A stretch of DNA of 64,000 nucleotides from assembly GCA_964393105.1 (NCBI GenBank), contig CAYMSM010000004.1, positions 47,352 through 111,351 on the forward strand. The letters are read 5' to 3'. The first letter of the stretch is position 1. The number at the start of each line of letters is the position of its first letter. Positions 34,863 to 43,547 of this stretch are shown in pieces. This stretch comes from CALMEC01 sp964393105. Its GTDB lineage: Bacteria; Actinomycetota; Thermoleophilia; Miltoncostaeales; Miltoncostaeaceae. The notes beneath the pieces are model-generated. The model did no database searches. It saw only the letters and a list, made by a program, of their open reading frames with translations, and was not told the origin of the DNA. Both the position numbers and the translations under genes were made by a program.

Positions 34863-35866
34863 CTGCGTATCTCCGCGGTGACCCGCTCCTCGGCGAGGTC
34901 GAGGAGTGCGCCCGTGAGGTGGCCGCGACCCGACAGCACCGTGCTGAGGTAGACATGCCGTGCGACGGTGAGGGCCGCGTACGTGCGGATACCCCGCCGC
35001 ATCTGCTCGCCCGCGAGATCGACGAAGCGATCCTCGATCGCCTGCTCGGTTTCGTCTAGGGCGGTGGGGCTGCCGTGCGCGCGGAGCGCCTGCTCGGTGA
35101 CGTGGCCGACGAAGTTGCCGATGTCGAGCGACGGATCGCCCAGACAGAAGAGGTCGAGGTCCAGAAGCCAGGTGCGTGGCCCGTCGATGATGATCTGGTC
35201 GCCATAGAAGTCTCGATGGATCGGCCGCGCGCCGTTCGACTCGGTCGTGGCGGCCAGGCGGCGGCACAGTCCGAGAAGCCGCGTAACGCGCCGTTCGAGA
35301 GATGGCTGTGATCGGGTGACCAGGGGGAAGCAGTCAGCCAGGACGCGAACTTCGTCGTCCATCGCGTGGACCTTCTGTGGTGCGACACCGGATCGGTGCA
35401 CGGCATGTGCGGTCGCGGCGATGCGTGGCGCCAGGCGTGCCCCATGACCTTCTTCGAGGAGCTCGGTGGCCTCGTGGCCGTCGACGCCCCGCTGGAGCCA
35501 CATCCTGAGATGGCCCGACCGGCCGAGGGGCTCGGGCACCCCGATGCTGTCGCAACCACTCCCGTCGAGCCCGGCCTCCCAGAAGGCCTGTTGGAGTCGC
35601 AGGCCTTCCTTGCCGTAGCGACGCGCGCGAATCTTCCCGATTGCGGTCATCGGGCCGTTGCCCGTCTCGAGGTCGTACGCGACGACGGCCCTGCGCCCGG
35701 GCTTGTGCCGAATGAGCCGGATGGCGAGAAGCTCCACGGGGCCAGCATCGGAGAGACGCGGGAGACGCGTGAGCTCCGAGAGGACGGTGTCCGGATCAAG
35801 GGCCGCCGGGAGGGTGGGCAGGGCCGCATCGGACAGGCCACGGAGAGCCTCGGTGGCCGCGCTCAT
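34859..35866 (-). CDS. APH-fold phosphotransferase (first of three)
   Basis: It has 335 aa. The N-lobe has IRLIRHKPGRRAVVAYDLE (~49-67) and IGKIRARRYGKEGLR. The catalytic loop is IHRDFYGDQIII (D219), where the usual Asn is Gln224. The metal segment is TWLLDLDLFCLGDPSLDIGN (D236/D238). The HRDFYxDQ form recurs, as far as I remember, in an actinobacterial APH subfamily, so it is probably active. ATG 35866 overlaps the glycosyltransferase stop (ATGA) and the gene's own stop overlaps the ABC start. Substrate unknown. Confidence 0.87.
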   Translation of the reverse strand: MSAATEALRGLSDAALPTLPAALDPDTVLSELTRLPRLSDAGPVELLAIRLIRHKPGRRAVVAYDLETGNGPMTAIGKIRARRYGKEGLRLQQAFWEAGLDGSGCDSIGVPEPLGRSGHLRMWLQRGVDGHEATELLEEGHGARLAPRIAATAHAVHRSGVAPQKVHAMDDEVRVLADCFPLVTRSQPSLERRVTRLLGLCRRLAATTESNGARPIHRDFYGDQIIIDGPRTWLLDLDLFCLGDPSLDIGNFVGHVTEQALRAHGSPTALDETEQAIEDRFVDLAGEQMRRGIRTYAALTVARHVYLSTVLSGRGHLTGALLDLAEERVTAEIRR

Positions 35867-36942
35867 GCGGCCAGTGCCTCGCGCGACAGTACCTCGGACC
35901 AGAGGGCGACGAGATCGTCGACCTGTCGCTCGAGCGAGAAGCGCGCGAGTGCCCTCGCCCGTGCGGCGAGGCCCATCCTTTCGCGGCGAGCGGGGTCGGA
36001 AAGGAGGGTGCGGAGCGCCGCCGCGAACGCTTGCGGGTCTCCATAGGGCACCACAAGCCCGGTGACTGCGTGCTCGATGAGCTCCGGTACGCCCCCGACG
36101 GCGGTCGCCACGGCAGGAATCCCGCTCGAGGCGGCCTCCATCAGGCTCACAGGCATTCCCTCGCTGCGGCTCGAGAGCGCCGCGACGGATGCCCGCCTCC
36201 ACCAGCGGGCAACGTCGTGTTGCTCGCATGCACCCGGGAACGCGACGACGCGATCCAGGCCCAGCTCGCCCCGGAGGTCGAGGAGCTCCTCCCTCATTGC
36301 CCCGTCGCCGACGATCGTGCAGTCGAAGGCCACGTGGTCGCGCATCAGCAGCGCGCAGGCGGAGAGCAGAAGGCCCAGGCTCTTGACCGGGTGCATGCGT
36401 GCCAGGCAAACGATGCTCGGAGGGCCATCAGGTGGTCGTCTGGCCGGGCGGAAGAGCCTGGTATCGATGCCGCAGGGAATGAGTCGCACTCGCGCCGGGT
36501 CGACCCGGAAGCGAGAGGTGAGCTCCAGGATGTTGGCGTGAGAGACCGTCACGACCGCCGCCGCCGCCGCCGCGCGCTCCCCAAGGTCTGAGGGTGGCTT
36601 GTCCCAGATGTCGTAGCGGTGGGCGGTGAAGGTGAAAGGCACGTCCAGGGTGGTGGCCAGGCCTCGTGCGACCGCGGTCGGCGCCGTGGCGAAGTGCGCG
36701 TGGATGAGGTCGGGACGAAACGTCGCCATCTCGTCGCGAAAGTCGTCCAAGTCGTAGAAGATGCGCTCGAGGAGCCCGGCCCTTGTGACGATGTCGTGGC
36801 GCACTCGCTCGGTGGGCCTCTTGAGCGACAGGATGCGTACGTCGATATCCCGGCGGCGGAGCTCTGCCAGCTCGCTCGCAACAAAGGTCTCCGAGACCTT
36901 CGGGAACGTTCCGACCACGTATGCGACGCGACGCGGGATCAT
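35863..36942 (-). CDS. glycosyltransferase family 4 (GT-B)
   Basis: It has 359 aa. The N-domain begins RRVAYVVGTFPKVSETFVAS with LIHAHFATAPTAVARGLA and FTFTAHRYDIWD. The C-domain has a GT4 donor site: VRLIPCGIDTRLF, IVCLARMHPVKSLGLLLSAC, SRSEGMPVSLMEAASSGIPA (E-x7-E nucleotide-sugar motif) and VATAVGGVPELI. It resembles colanic-acid or amylovoran-type mannosyl/galactosyl transferases. ATG 36942 overlaps the preceding GT4 stop (ATGA). It adds a sugar in the island's glycan or glycolipid; donor and acceptor are unknown. Confidence 0.92.
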   Translation of the reverse strand: MIPRRVAYVVGTFPKVSETFVASELAELRRRDIDVRILSLKRPTERVRHDIVTRAGLLERIFYDLDDFRDEMATFRPDLIHAHFATAPTAVARGLATTLDVPFTFTAHRYDIWDKPPSDLGERAAAAAAVVTVSHANILELTSRFRVDPARVRLIPCGIDTRLFRPARRPPDGPPSIVCLARMHPVKSLGLLLSACALLMRDHVAFDCTIVGDGAMREELLDLRGELGLDRVVAFPGACEQHDVARWWRRASVAALSSRSEGMPVSLMEAASSGIPAVATAVGGVPELIEHAVTGLVVPYGDPQAFAAALRTLLSDPARRERMGLAARARALARFSLERQVDDLVALWSEVLSREALAA

Positions 36943-38195
36943 GCGCCGGCCGCGCGTCGCGGGGTGGAGGCCGCCACGTCGATGACGCGCTGTGCGTTTG
37001 CGCTCCACGTGTGGCTCGTGCGTACCTCCCGCGACGCCGTCTCGCCGATCCGCCGGCCCAGCGCAGGATCGTCGAGCAGACGGAGGCACGCCCGGGCCAT
37101 GCCCGCCACGTCGCCCGGTGCGTGGAGCAGCCCGGTCTCGCCGTCGCGAACCGCCTCGGCGATCTGGCCGGTGCGGGAGGCCACGACGGGCGTCCCCGCG
37201 GCCATGTACTCGTAGAGCTTCAGGGGCGAGAAGTAGAAGTCGTGAGAGAGGTCGGGATACGGGGCCAGGGCGATGTCGAACTCGGCGAGCAGGCCGGGCA
37301 GCTCGTCATGGGGACGCCATCCGGTGAAGACGGTCCGACCGGACAGGCCACGCCGCGCGCACTCGGCCGCGAGCGGACGCCGCAGAGGACCGTCGCCGAC
37401 CAGCAACAGCGTGGCATCGTGGCCGGCCGCCAGCACGCGCTCCAAGAGCTCGGGGAGGTTCTCGACGCCGTGCCACGGTCTCAGGCCACCGACGAACCCG
37501 AGCACCGACCCCCCGTTGAGGCCGAGGTGCGTACGGGTCGCATCGCTCCTCGGGCGTGGCCGGAAGGCATCGGGATCGACGCCGTTCGGCACGACGTGCA
37601 CCCGCTCCGGCGAGGCCCCCGCGGCGATGGCATGTGCCCGCAGGGGTTCGGAGACGCAGAACACCGCATGGGCGGAAGAGAGCGTGCGGCGCTCCGCGGC
37701 CGCGGCCAGTTCCGTGAGGGCACTCCGCCGGTAGTGCTCCTGTTCGAGGGCGAGTGGGGCGTTCAGCTCGACGATCAGCGGTCGATCGATGGCCGCGGCG
37801 AGCGCGGCGCCCGCGGTCCAGTGGAGGGAGGCGCGTTCGTAGATGAGATCGGGCGGCGCCTTCGCGAAGCGACGCGGGAGCTTCGCCGTCTGCGCCTCGT
37901 TGTAGAGGATGCGGCGAAGCTCGCCGGGAAGGCCGCTTTCGACCTCGAGCGCCTGTGCGTGCCGGCCCACTGCCAGCGCGGTCGCCTGTATATCGTCGTC
38001 AGGCGGGAGGTGCAGCACCTCGGCGGTGACCGACTCCGGATGGTCCCACGGTGAGCCCACCAGCTTCGGCGCGGCAAGCAGGACCTGGTGGCCCAGGCCG
38101 GACAGGGCATCGGCCAGCGCACGCACATGCACCGACGCGCCCTTCTGGCCGAGCACGGGGATCCCGAGATCCGGGCAGAGGGAGAGGATCCTCAT
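36939..38195 (-). CDS. glycosyltransferase family 4 (GT-B)
   Basis: It has 418 aa. The start MRILSLCPDLGIPVLGQKGA has the typical N-domain glycine loop. PDLIYERASLHWTAGAALA and LIVELNAPLALEQEHYR resemble PelF/GT4 acceptor-domain features. The C-domain has VHVVPNGVDPDAFRP, VLGFVGGLRPWHGVENLPEL, VGDGPLRRPLA and YFSPLKLYEYMAAGTPVVAS. Start 38195 lies 13 nt after the upstream glycosyltransferase stop; the next gene overlaps in ATGA. Second enzyme of the island. Confidence 0.92.
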   Translation of the reverse strand: MRILSLCPDLGIPVLGQKGASVHVRALADALSGLGHQVLLAAPKLVGSPWDHPESVTAEVLHLPPDDDIQATALAVGRHAQALEVESGLPGELRRILYNEAQTAKLPRRFAKAPPDLIYERASLHWTAGAALAAAIDRPLIVELNAPLALEQEHYRRSALTELAAAAERRTLSSAHAVFCVSEPLRAHAIAAGASPERVHVVPNGVDPDAFRPRPRSDATRTHLGLNGGSVLGFVGGLRPWHGVENLPELLERVLAAGHDATLLLVGDGPLRRPLAAECARRGLSGRTVFTGWRPHDELPGLLAEFDIALAPYPDLSHDFYFSPLKLYEYMAAGTPVVASRTGQIAEAVRDGETGLLHAPGDVAGMARACLRLLDDPALGRRIGETASREVRTSHTWSANAQRVIDVAASTPRRAAGA

Positions 38196-38208
38196 GTGCC
38201 CGTCACGC

Positions 38209-39486
38209 TCATCCCGGGACCCCCACAAGATCGGGGGTGCGACCGCCGTCCACGACAGACCGGGGCAGGATGTTCACGTGAGCGGCACCCGCCCGTGCAT
38301 CGTCCGCGAGACCGCACAGGATGTCAGCCGCTCTGACGGCTCCGTCGTGAAGCGGCGTTCGGTCGCATCGCTGGACCATGCGCGACAGGAGTCGTGTGAT
38401 CTCGTCGGCGACCGCGGTCGGCGTCGCGCGCTCAGGCATCAGCATGGCGACCCTCCCCGACGCATACAGCGCGGAGGCTCGCACGAGCTGTTCCTTGCTC
38501 GGCCCGGTGCGCGGGATGACTAGTGCCGGCTTGCCTGCGCTCACGACCTCGCTGAGCGTGTTGTATCCCGCCATCGTGATCACGGCGCGCGCGCCGGCGA
38601 TGACCGCGGGCATGTCCGGCCGAAAGGCGATGAGCTGCACGCCCAACGCATCGGCGCGCAGGGCAAGGGCATCACGATCGGAGTCCGGCATCAACGGCCC
38701 TGTCACCATGACCGTCGCCTGGGAGATCGGACGGTGCGCGAGAGCGCGCAGGACGGTATCGAGCACGTGGTAGCCGTCGATGCCGCCGCCTGCGGTCACG
38801 AGAAGATACCCGGGGTCCAGATCGTCGGGTCCGTTGTCCGGCATCGGCGAGCCGACGTATCCGACATGGTGGACGGGGATGTCCAGGTCGCTCCACCCCA
38901 TGCATGCCAGTGCGTCGGTCGAGGATTTCGGCCCGTACACCAGGATGCTGTCGTAGAGTCTGTTGATGGACTCGCGCAGGTTCGCGCGGAACCACCGGTC
39001 GCGCACCGCGTCGGGCGCGTCTTCGATGTCACGCAGCCCCAGCACGATCTTCGTGCGGGTCGCCCGCAGCGCCTCGAGCGTGGGGACCAGCTCGTCGTTC
39101 AATCCGAGCGGGGTCTTGTCCACGACGACGACCGACGGCGCGAACGTCTCGGCGGCGGCGAACGCCAGGTGTGCGCGAAGCTCGTGCAGATGCCCGGCGG
39201 CCATGCCGAGTCGCGCGGCCCGCAGGTCGCCGTCCGAGTCACGCGACAGCTCCGGAAGCTTGACCAGGTCGATCCGATCATGACGATCCCCGCCGAGCGC
39301 GGCCGCCGAGCCGGTTATGACGAGCGCGGATGCCTGGCGATCGCGCGCCGTGACGGCCTCCGCCAGGTTCAGCGTGCGGCGCAGGTGACCGAGTCCGACG
39401 CATTCGTTGGTGTAGAACAAGAACCGGGCGCCGCGAGGGGTGCGGCGATCGGGCACGGCCGCGAGGTGACGTGGCGGGGGCTCCAT
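38209..39486 (-). CDS. MurG/GT28-like glycosyltransferase (COG4671-like)
   Basis: It has 425 aa. The N-domain starts ARFLFYTNECVGLGHLRRTL, a GxGHxxR motif like the acceptor side of MurG-type enzymes. The C-domain has YLLVTAGGGIDGYHVLDTVL, AVITMAGYNTLSEVVSAGKP and ALVIPRTGPSKEQLVRA, typical UDP-GlcNAc-type donor-site features. It resembles the predicted glycosyltransferases of COG4671. It is the first gene of the overlapping island operon, 102 nt downstream of the NarL-type regulator gene. An AT-rich stretch upstream (39515-39545) may hold the operon promoter. The ATG has no clear ribosome-binding site. Confidence 0.88.
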   Translation of the reverse strand: MEPPPRHLAAVPDRRTPRGARFLFYTNECVGLGHLRRTLNLAEAVTARDRQASALVITGSAAALGGDRHDRIDLVKLPELSRDSDGDLRAARLGMAAGHLHELRAHLAFAAAETFAPSVVVVDKTPLGLNDELVPTLEALRATRTKIVLGLRDIEDAPDAVRDRWFRANLRESINRLYDSILVYGPKSSTDALACMGWSDLDIPVHHVGYVGSPMPDNGPDDLDPGYLLVTAGGGIDGYHVLDTVLRALAHRPISQATVMVTGPLMPDSDRDALALRADALGVQLIAFRPDMPAVIAGARAVITMAGYNTLSEVVSAGKPALVIPRTGPSKEQLVRASALYASGRVAMLMPERATPTAVADEITRLLSRMVQRCDRTPLHDGAVRAADILCGLADDARAGAAHVNILPRSVVDGGRTPDLVGVPG

Positions 39487-39588
39487 TGCTCATACCACGG
39501 GCACCCGCAGCAATTCTTACTGCAATTTGTGTCATTTTTTGGGGAAATGGTCGGCCGACATTCGTCGTACGCCCGCCGTGCGTCCGGG
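39487..39588. other. AT-rich intergenic region upstream of the glycan island
   Basis: This 102-bp gap between the two-component genes and the island contains the longest AT-rich run in the vicinity (CAATTCTTACTGCAATTTG, then TGTCATTTTTTGGGGAAATG). Read on the minus strand it offers two direct ATTGC repeats (AATTGCAGTAAGAATTGC) that could be a regulator site or -35 elements. I cannot define a promoter with confidence. Confidence 0.35.
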
Positions 39589-40221
39589 TCAGGAGTCGGC
39601 TGCGATCCCCTGCGATCGTGCCCACAGGGCGGCCTGGGTGCGGTCGGAGACCTTGATCTGGCGGAAGATGCTCGTCAGGTGCGCCTTGACCGTCTTCTCG
39701 CTGATGCCGAGGTGGCGTGCGATCTCCTTGTTCGCCATGCCGCGCGCCAGCAGGGCGAGCACCTCGCGCTCTCGAAGGGAGATGACGGCCCGAGGCGCCG
39801 GCTCCTGGCTTCGGGCCGCGATGACTGTGCCGGCGGCTCGCGGATCCAGCGGCGACTCGCCACGTGCGGCGGCGGCGATGCCGCGCTCGAGCTCGCCGGG
39901 CTCTGCGTCCTTCAACAGGTAGCCGATGGCACCGGCGTCCAGGGCCTTGAGGATGCGGTCCCGATCCGAGAACGACGTCAGGATGACGACCCGGGTTGCG
40001 GGCATGCATTCGCGGATCTGGCGCGTCGCTTCGATCCCGTCGACCTTCGGCATCTCGAGGTCCATCAACACGACGTCCGGACCGTGTTCGATCGTCATCG
40101 CGACGGCCTCTTCGCCGCCTGATGCCGCGCCGACGACCTCGACGTTCTCGAATGTGCCGATGAGCTCCGTGAGCCCGGCCCGAACGAGGCCGTGGTCATC
40201 TGCGATGAGTACCCGAATCAT
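39589..40221 (-). CDS. NarL/LuxR-family response regulator
   Basis: It has 210 aa. The receiver is complete: D8/D9 (ADDH), phospho-acceptor D54 (VVLMDLEMP), T/S switch LTSFSD and K104 (LLKDAEPGEL). The GerE helix-turn-helix has SLREREVLALLARGMANKEI and SEKTVKAHLTSIFRQI. The ATG overlaps the histidine kinase stop (ATGA), giving a clear cognate pair. It probably controls the glycan island immediately downstream on the same strand, but that is an inference from position. Confidence 0.94.
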   Translation of the reverse strand: MIRVLIADDHGLVRAGLTELIGTFENVEVVGAASGGEEAVAMTIEHGPDVVLMDLEMPKVDGIEATRQIRECMPATRVVILTSFSDRDRILKALDAGAIGYLLKDAEPGELERGIAAAARGESPLDPRAAGTVIAARSQEPAPRAVISLREREVLALLARGMANKEIARHLGISEKTVKAHLTSIFRQIKVSDRTQAALWARSQGIAADS

Positions 40222-41552
40222 TGAATTGGCAGCACAATAACGAGCCTGGTCCCGTGAGTCGGCGGCGAATCGATTCGAAGGCTGCCGCCCGCATGAGCGA
40301 CCAGGTCGCGCAGGATGTCGAGGCCGATGTGCCCCTCGGCCCGCCGCCGCTCGTGTTCTGCGCTGTCGAACCCACGGCCGTCGTCGCGCACCTCGAGCCG
40401 GGCCGCGCCCGCAGCGATCTTGACGGTCACGACGACGCTGCCTGCTCCGCTGTGCTCGACGACGTTGCGCAAGCCCTCCTGCGCGGCGCGGAACAAGAGA
40501 GCTTCGGTCTCGGGGTCGAGCTGCGGCAGGTGATCGACGTCCAAGGTGGTCGCGATCCCTTTGGCCGTCAGCGGCGCCAGCAGATCCGACAGCGCCGCAG
40601 TAAGGCCCGCCGCATGCAGGTTCGGGGGGTGGATCCCCATGAGCAGGCCACGCAGCTGGCGCATCACCCCCCGGGTCTTGGCGGCGGCGACGTGGAGGCT
40701 TCGGCGGACCTCGTCCTGCTCTGCGCGGTCGGCTGCGCCCGCCAGCGCGAACGACAGTCCGGCGAGCTCTTGCACGGGGCCGTCATGCACCTCGCCGGCG
40801 ATACGCCGCCGCTCACGGTCGGACGCGTCGATCGCCGAGACGAGCAGCTGCTCACGCTCGCGCTGACCGTCGCGAAGCCGCCGGACCATCGACCATGCCA
40901 GGGGAGCCTGGACCAGCGCGAGCACGAGGAGGGACAGCAGGAAGATCGGAAGGAACTTCTCCAGCACTTCAGAGCTGCCCGCCGAGATCGCCGAGAATCG
41001 CCGGTAGGTCTCGAACAGCAAGGGTCGGCCGTCAGGGGCCTTGATCGGCACGTACACCTCGAGGAGCTTGCCCTCACTGTGCTCGTACACGTTCTCGGGT
41101 TCGGCGAGGTTGCTGACGTGCGCGAGGGCCTCGCCCCCATCTGCGCCGAGGAGCTCCTGTTCGTCGGCGCCGAGCGGGAAGCGTCGTCCACGCAGCGCCG
41201 GCTCGTTCGAGTACACGACACGGCCGTCCGCGTCCCAGATCTTGACGCTCACGATCGACTGCCCGTCGCCGATCACGCGTGCCCGGATGCGCTCGTCGAA
41301 CCATTTGATTGCGGCCGGATCGCCGGTCAGGACCTCGGGCCGTTCCTCGAGCATCGGCTCCGCGATGCTCCTGGCGAGGATCACGGTAACGGTGCGCGCC
41401 TCGCGGATCGACTCCTGCGTGCTCTCGCGTCGAAGCGCGACGAACGCGATCGCGCTGATGAGGATGAGGGCCACCAGCCCGCTTACCGTGAACTGGATCA
41501 GGGCACGCTGCATCGAGGCGCGCTCGGGCACCCGTTTCGCATCGTCACGCAT
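40218..41552 (-). CDS. NarL-type sensor histidine kinase (HisKA_3)
   Basis: It has 444 aa. TM1 (~18-40), an extracytoplasmic sensor of ~160 residues (SIVSVKIWDADGRVVYSNEP, YVPIKAPDGRPLLFETYRRF; a double-Cache/PAS-like look) and TM2 (~200-222). The phospho-acceptor is H256 in RRRIAGEVHDGPVQELAG, the HisKA_3 form. The ATPase has ALLFRAAQEGLRNVVEHSGA, RDDGRGFD and GHIGLDILRDLV. Start 41552 was chosen because residues before it lack any membrane or family character. Signal unknown. Confidence 0.93.
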   Translation of the reverse strand: MRDDAKRVPERASMQRALIQFTVSGLVALILISAIAFVALRRESTQESIREARTVTVILARSIAEPMLEERPEVLTGDPAAIKWFDERIRARVIGDGQSIVSVKIWDADGRVVYSNEPALRGRRFPLGADEQELLGADGGEALAHVSNLAEPENVYEHSEGKLLEVYVPIKAPDGRPLLFETYRRFSAISAGSSEVLEKFLPIFLLSLLVLALVQAPLAWSMVRRLRDGQREREQLLVSAIDASDRERRRIAGEVHDGPVQELAGLSFALAGAADRAEQDEVRRSLHVAAAKTRGVMRQLRGLLMGIHPPNLHAAGLTAALSDLLAPLTAKGIATTLDVDHLPQLDPETEALLFRAAQEGLRNVVEHSGAGSVVVTVKIAAGAARLEVRDDGRGFDSAEHERRRAEGHIGLDILRDLVAHAGGSLRIDSPPTHGTRLVIVLPIQ

Positions 41553-41667
41553 TGAACCAGTGTTGCGCGTTTTGACCCTCGACGCACCTCTGGGGTCTGC
41601 AAAGGTCGCCATATGGACGCGGGATCGCGAGCCGGATCGGATCCGGCCCCGGCGCGTTGGGTGACGC

Positions 41668-42342
41668 CTACCGCGCGAGCAGCAGGCGCACGTCACCTTC
41701 GATGTCTGCGACGTCGAATCCCGACGCCGGGTAGAACGTCGTGCGCCGTCCGCGAGCGTCGACGCCCCAGATGACGCCTGAGTGTTCGATGAGTGAGGGG
41801 TTGTCCTTGTCGGCCCTGGCGCCGATGCCCCACCGGGCCCACGCCGCCTCGAGCCTGTCACGGGAGCCGATCAGGTAGTCGACGTCCCCCGTCGCGCGGT
41901 GGGTGGTCAGAAAGCGCTTGACCGCCAGTGGGGTGTCGCCGACGGGATCGACCGACACCGCGACGATGCGGAGCCGCTTTCCTGCGGGCCCCAGCCGGTC
42001 CTTGACGCGGACGAGGTTGTCGACGATCAGCGGGCAGATGTCGGGGCAGTTGACGTAGATGAACGTCACCAGGACCGCCTTGCCCTTGTAGTCGGCCATC
42101 GTGACGCGTCGCCCGTTCCATGTGCGAAGCCCCAGCTCGGGTGCGGCCTTGACCGGTTTCACGGTCCCGCCCGAATAAGCAGCGGTCGTCGCCGTCGGGT
42201 CTGGCGTGGGCGATCCCGTGGCGGTGGTCTCGACGATCGCGGGACCTTGGTCATCGACTGATGCATCCTCGCCGCCACATGCGCCCAGGCCGATGATGCA
42301 GGCGAGGAGCCCGGTGATTGCAAGCCCACGTGCACCGCTCAC
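41668..42342 (-). CDS. SCO1/SenC-type copper chaperone lipoprotein
   Basis: It has 224 aa. A lipoprotein signal ends at C22 (CIIGLGACGG). The thioredoxin-like SCO domain has the copper/redox pair C99 and C103 (VNCPDICPL) and H187 (IEHSG). SCO proteins deliver copper to the CuA site of cytochrome c oxidase, which is encoded at 50.5 kb. GTG 42342 overlaps the glcF stop (GTGA), so it is co-transcribed with glycolate oxidase genes, an unusual partnership. Confidence 0.92.
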   Translation of the reverse strand: MSGARGLAITGLLACIIGLGACGGEDASVDDQGPAIVETTATGSPTPDPTATTAAYSGGTVKPVKAAPELGLRTWNGRRVTMADYKGKAVLVTFIYVNCPDICPLIVDNLVRVKDRLGPAGKRLRIVAVSVDPVGDTPLAVKRFLTTHRATGDVDYLIGSRDRLEAAWARWGIGARADKDNPSLIEHSGVIWGVDARGRRTTFYPASGFDVADIEGDVRLLLAR

Positions 42343-43547
42343 GGGGCCAAGAGTTCCGCGGGGTGGATGACCCGGACCGTCGAGCCGATCTCGCGCAGGC
42401 CCGCCTCGATCTGACCGGCGCAGCCGGGGTTGGCGACCGCGACGATCGGAGCGCCCGCGGCGTCGATCGCGCGGGCCTTCTGGAGACGTAGCTGGGCGGA
42501 CAGCTCTGGCTCGGTCACGCTGTAGAGCCCCGCGGCCCCGCAGCAGCGACCCGCGTCCGCGACCTCCACGCACTCGGCGCCACCGGCGCGCAGCAGATCG
42601 CGAAGCTGGGGTCCGATCTTCTGGGCGTGCAGGTGATGGCAGGCGTCGTGCACGGTCACGCGGCCAAGGGTACGACGTTCCGGCCGAAGTTCGATCTCGA
42701 GCAGGTCTCGTACCCGTGTCGCAAACCGCGTGGCCCGGTCGGCCCATACCGGGTCGTCTGCCAGGAGTTCCCCGTAGCTCTTCATGTGGGCGCTGCATCC
42801 GGCGCTGTTGGCGACGATGACGTCGGCGGTCTCAAACTCTGTGATCCGTTCACGCGCCATGCGTTGCGCCGACCCGGGCTGGCCGTAATGGGCGGCGAGC
42901 GCGCCGCAGCACCCGCCGGGCGCCGGCGTCGTGGCACGGTAGCCGGCGCCGGCCAGCAGGCGCATCGTCGCGCGGTGCACCGGTCGAAACGCCACGTTCA
43001 TGACGCATCCCGTCACGAGCGCCGCCTCGGGCCCTGAGCCGAGCTCGCTCGGCACCGGCTCGCGCATCCCGCGCAGCGACACTCGTGGGGTGCCGGCCGT
43101 CAGGCGGCTCGGCAGCAGCCTGTCCAGCCGAACGGCTTGGGTGAGCGCCAACCCCAGCGCCATCGTCTTGACGACCCAGCGGCGGCGCAGCGCAAACCCC
43201 AGCCCGACGCGCCGCAGGACCCTGGCGCGGGCGGGGCGGTACGGCTCGGCCATCGCGCGCGCCGCCTCGATCATGCGGCCGAACGGCACCCCGCTGGGGC
43301 ATGCGGTCTCGCAGGCCCGGCACGCCAGGCACTCGTCCATCATCGTGATGAACGACCCGTCGATCGTCGCTCCGTCTTCGACGACCGCCCGCATCGCCGC
43401 GATGCGTCCCCGGGGCGACGCCGTCTCGCGGCCGGTCACCCGGAAGGTCGGGCAGTGCGGAAGGCACAGGCCGCACGCGACGCATTGACCAATGTCGGCT
43501 TCGGCCGGGCGGTGATGGTGAGTGTGCTGTCTCCCCGTGCTCACCAT
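42339..43547 (-). CDS. glcF: glycolate oxidase iron-sulfur subunit
   Basis: Electron-transfer subunit of membrane-associated glycolate dehydrogenase. It has 402 aa. Two 4Fe-4S sites: C22, C25, C28, C32 (CVACGLCLPHC) and C73, C76, C79, C83 (CLACRACETAC). Two CCG domains carry GGCCGALAAH and GRCCGAAGLY. A His-rich stretch HTHHH lies at the N-terminus. ATG 43547 or GTG 43544 can start it; the latter overlaps the glcE stop. Third gene of glcDEF. Confidence 0.94.
   Translation of the reverse strand: MVSTGRQHTHHHRPAEADIGQCVACGLCLPHCPTFRVTGRETASPRGRIAAMRAVVEDGATIDGSFITMMDECLACRACETACPSGVPFGRMIEAARAMAEPYRPARARVLRRVGLGFALRRRWVVKTMALGLALTQAVRLDRLLPSRLTAGTPRVSLRGMREPVPSELGSGPEAALVTGCVMNVAFRPVHRATMRLLAGAGYRATTPAPGGCCGALAAHYGQPGSAQRMARERITEFETADVIVANSAGCSAHMKSYGELLADDPVWADRATRFATRVRDLLEIELRPERRTLGRVTVHDACHHLHAQKIGPQLRDLLRAGGAECVEVADAGRCCGAAGLYSVTEPELSAQLRLQKARAIDAAGAPIVAVANPGCAGQIEAGLREIGSTVRVIHPAELLAP

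Noticed and set aside
30251..35866. aminoglycoside resistance genes
   Set aside because: The APH-fold kinases are divergent, two have altered catalytic loops, and they sit with glycosyltransferases and an exporter; nothing supports antibiotic phosphorylation specifically.
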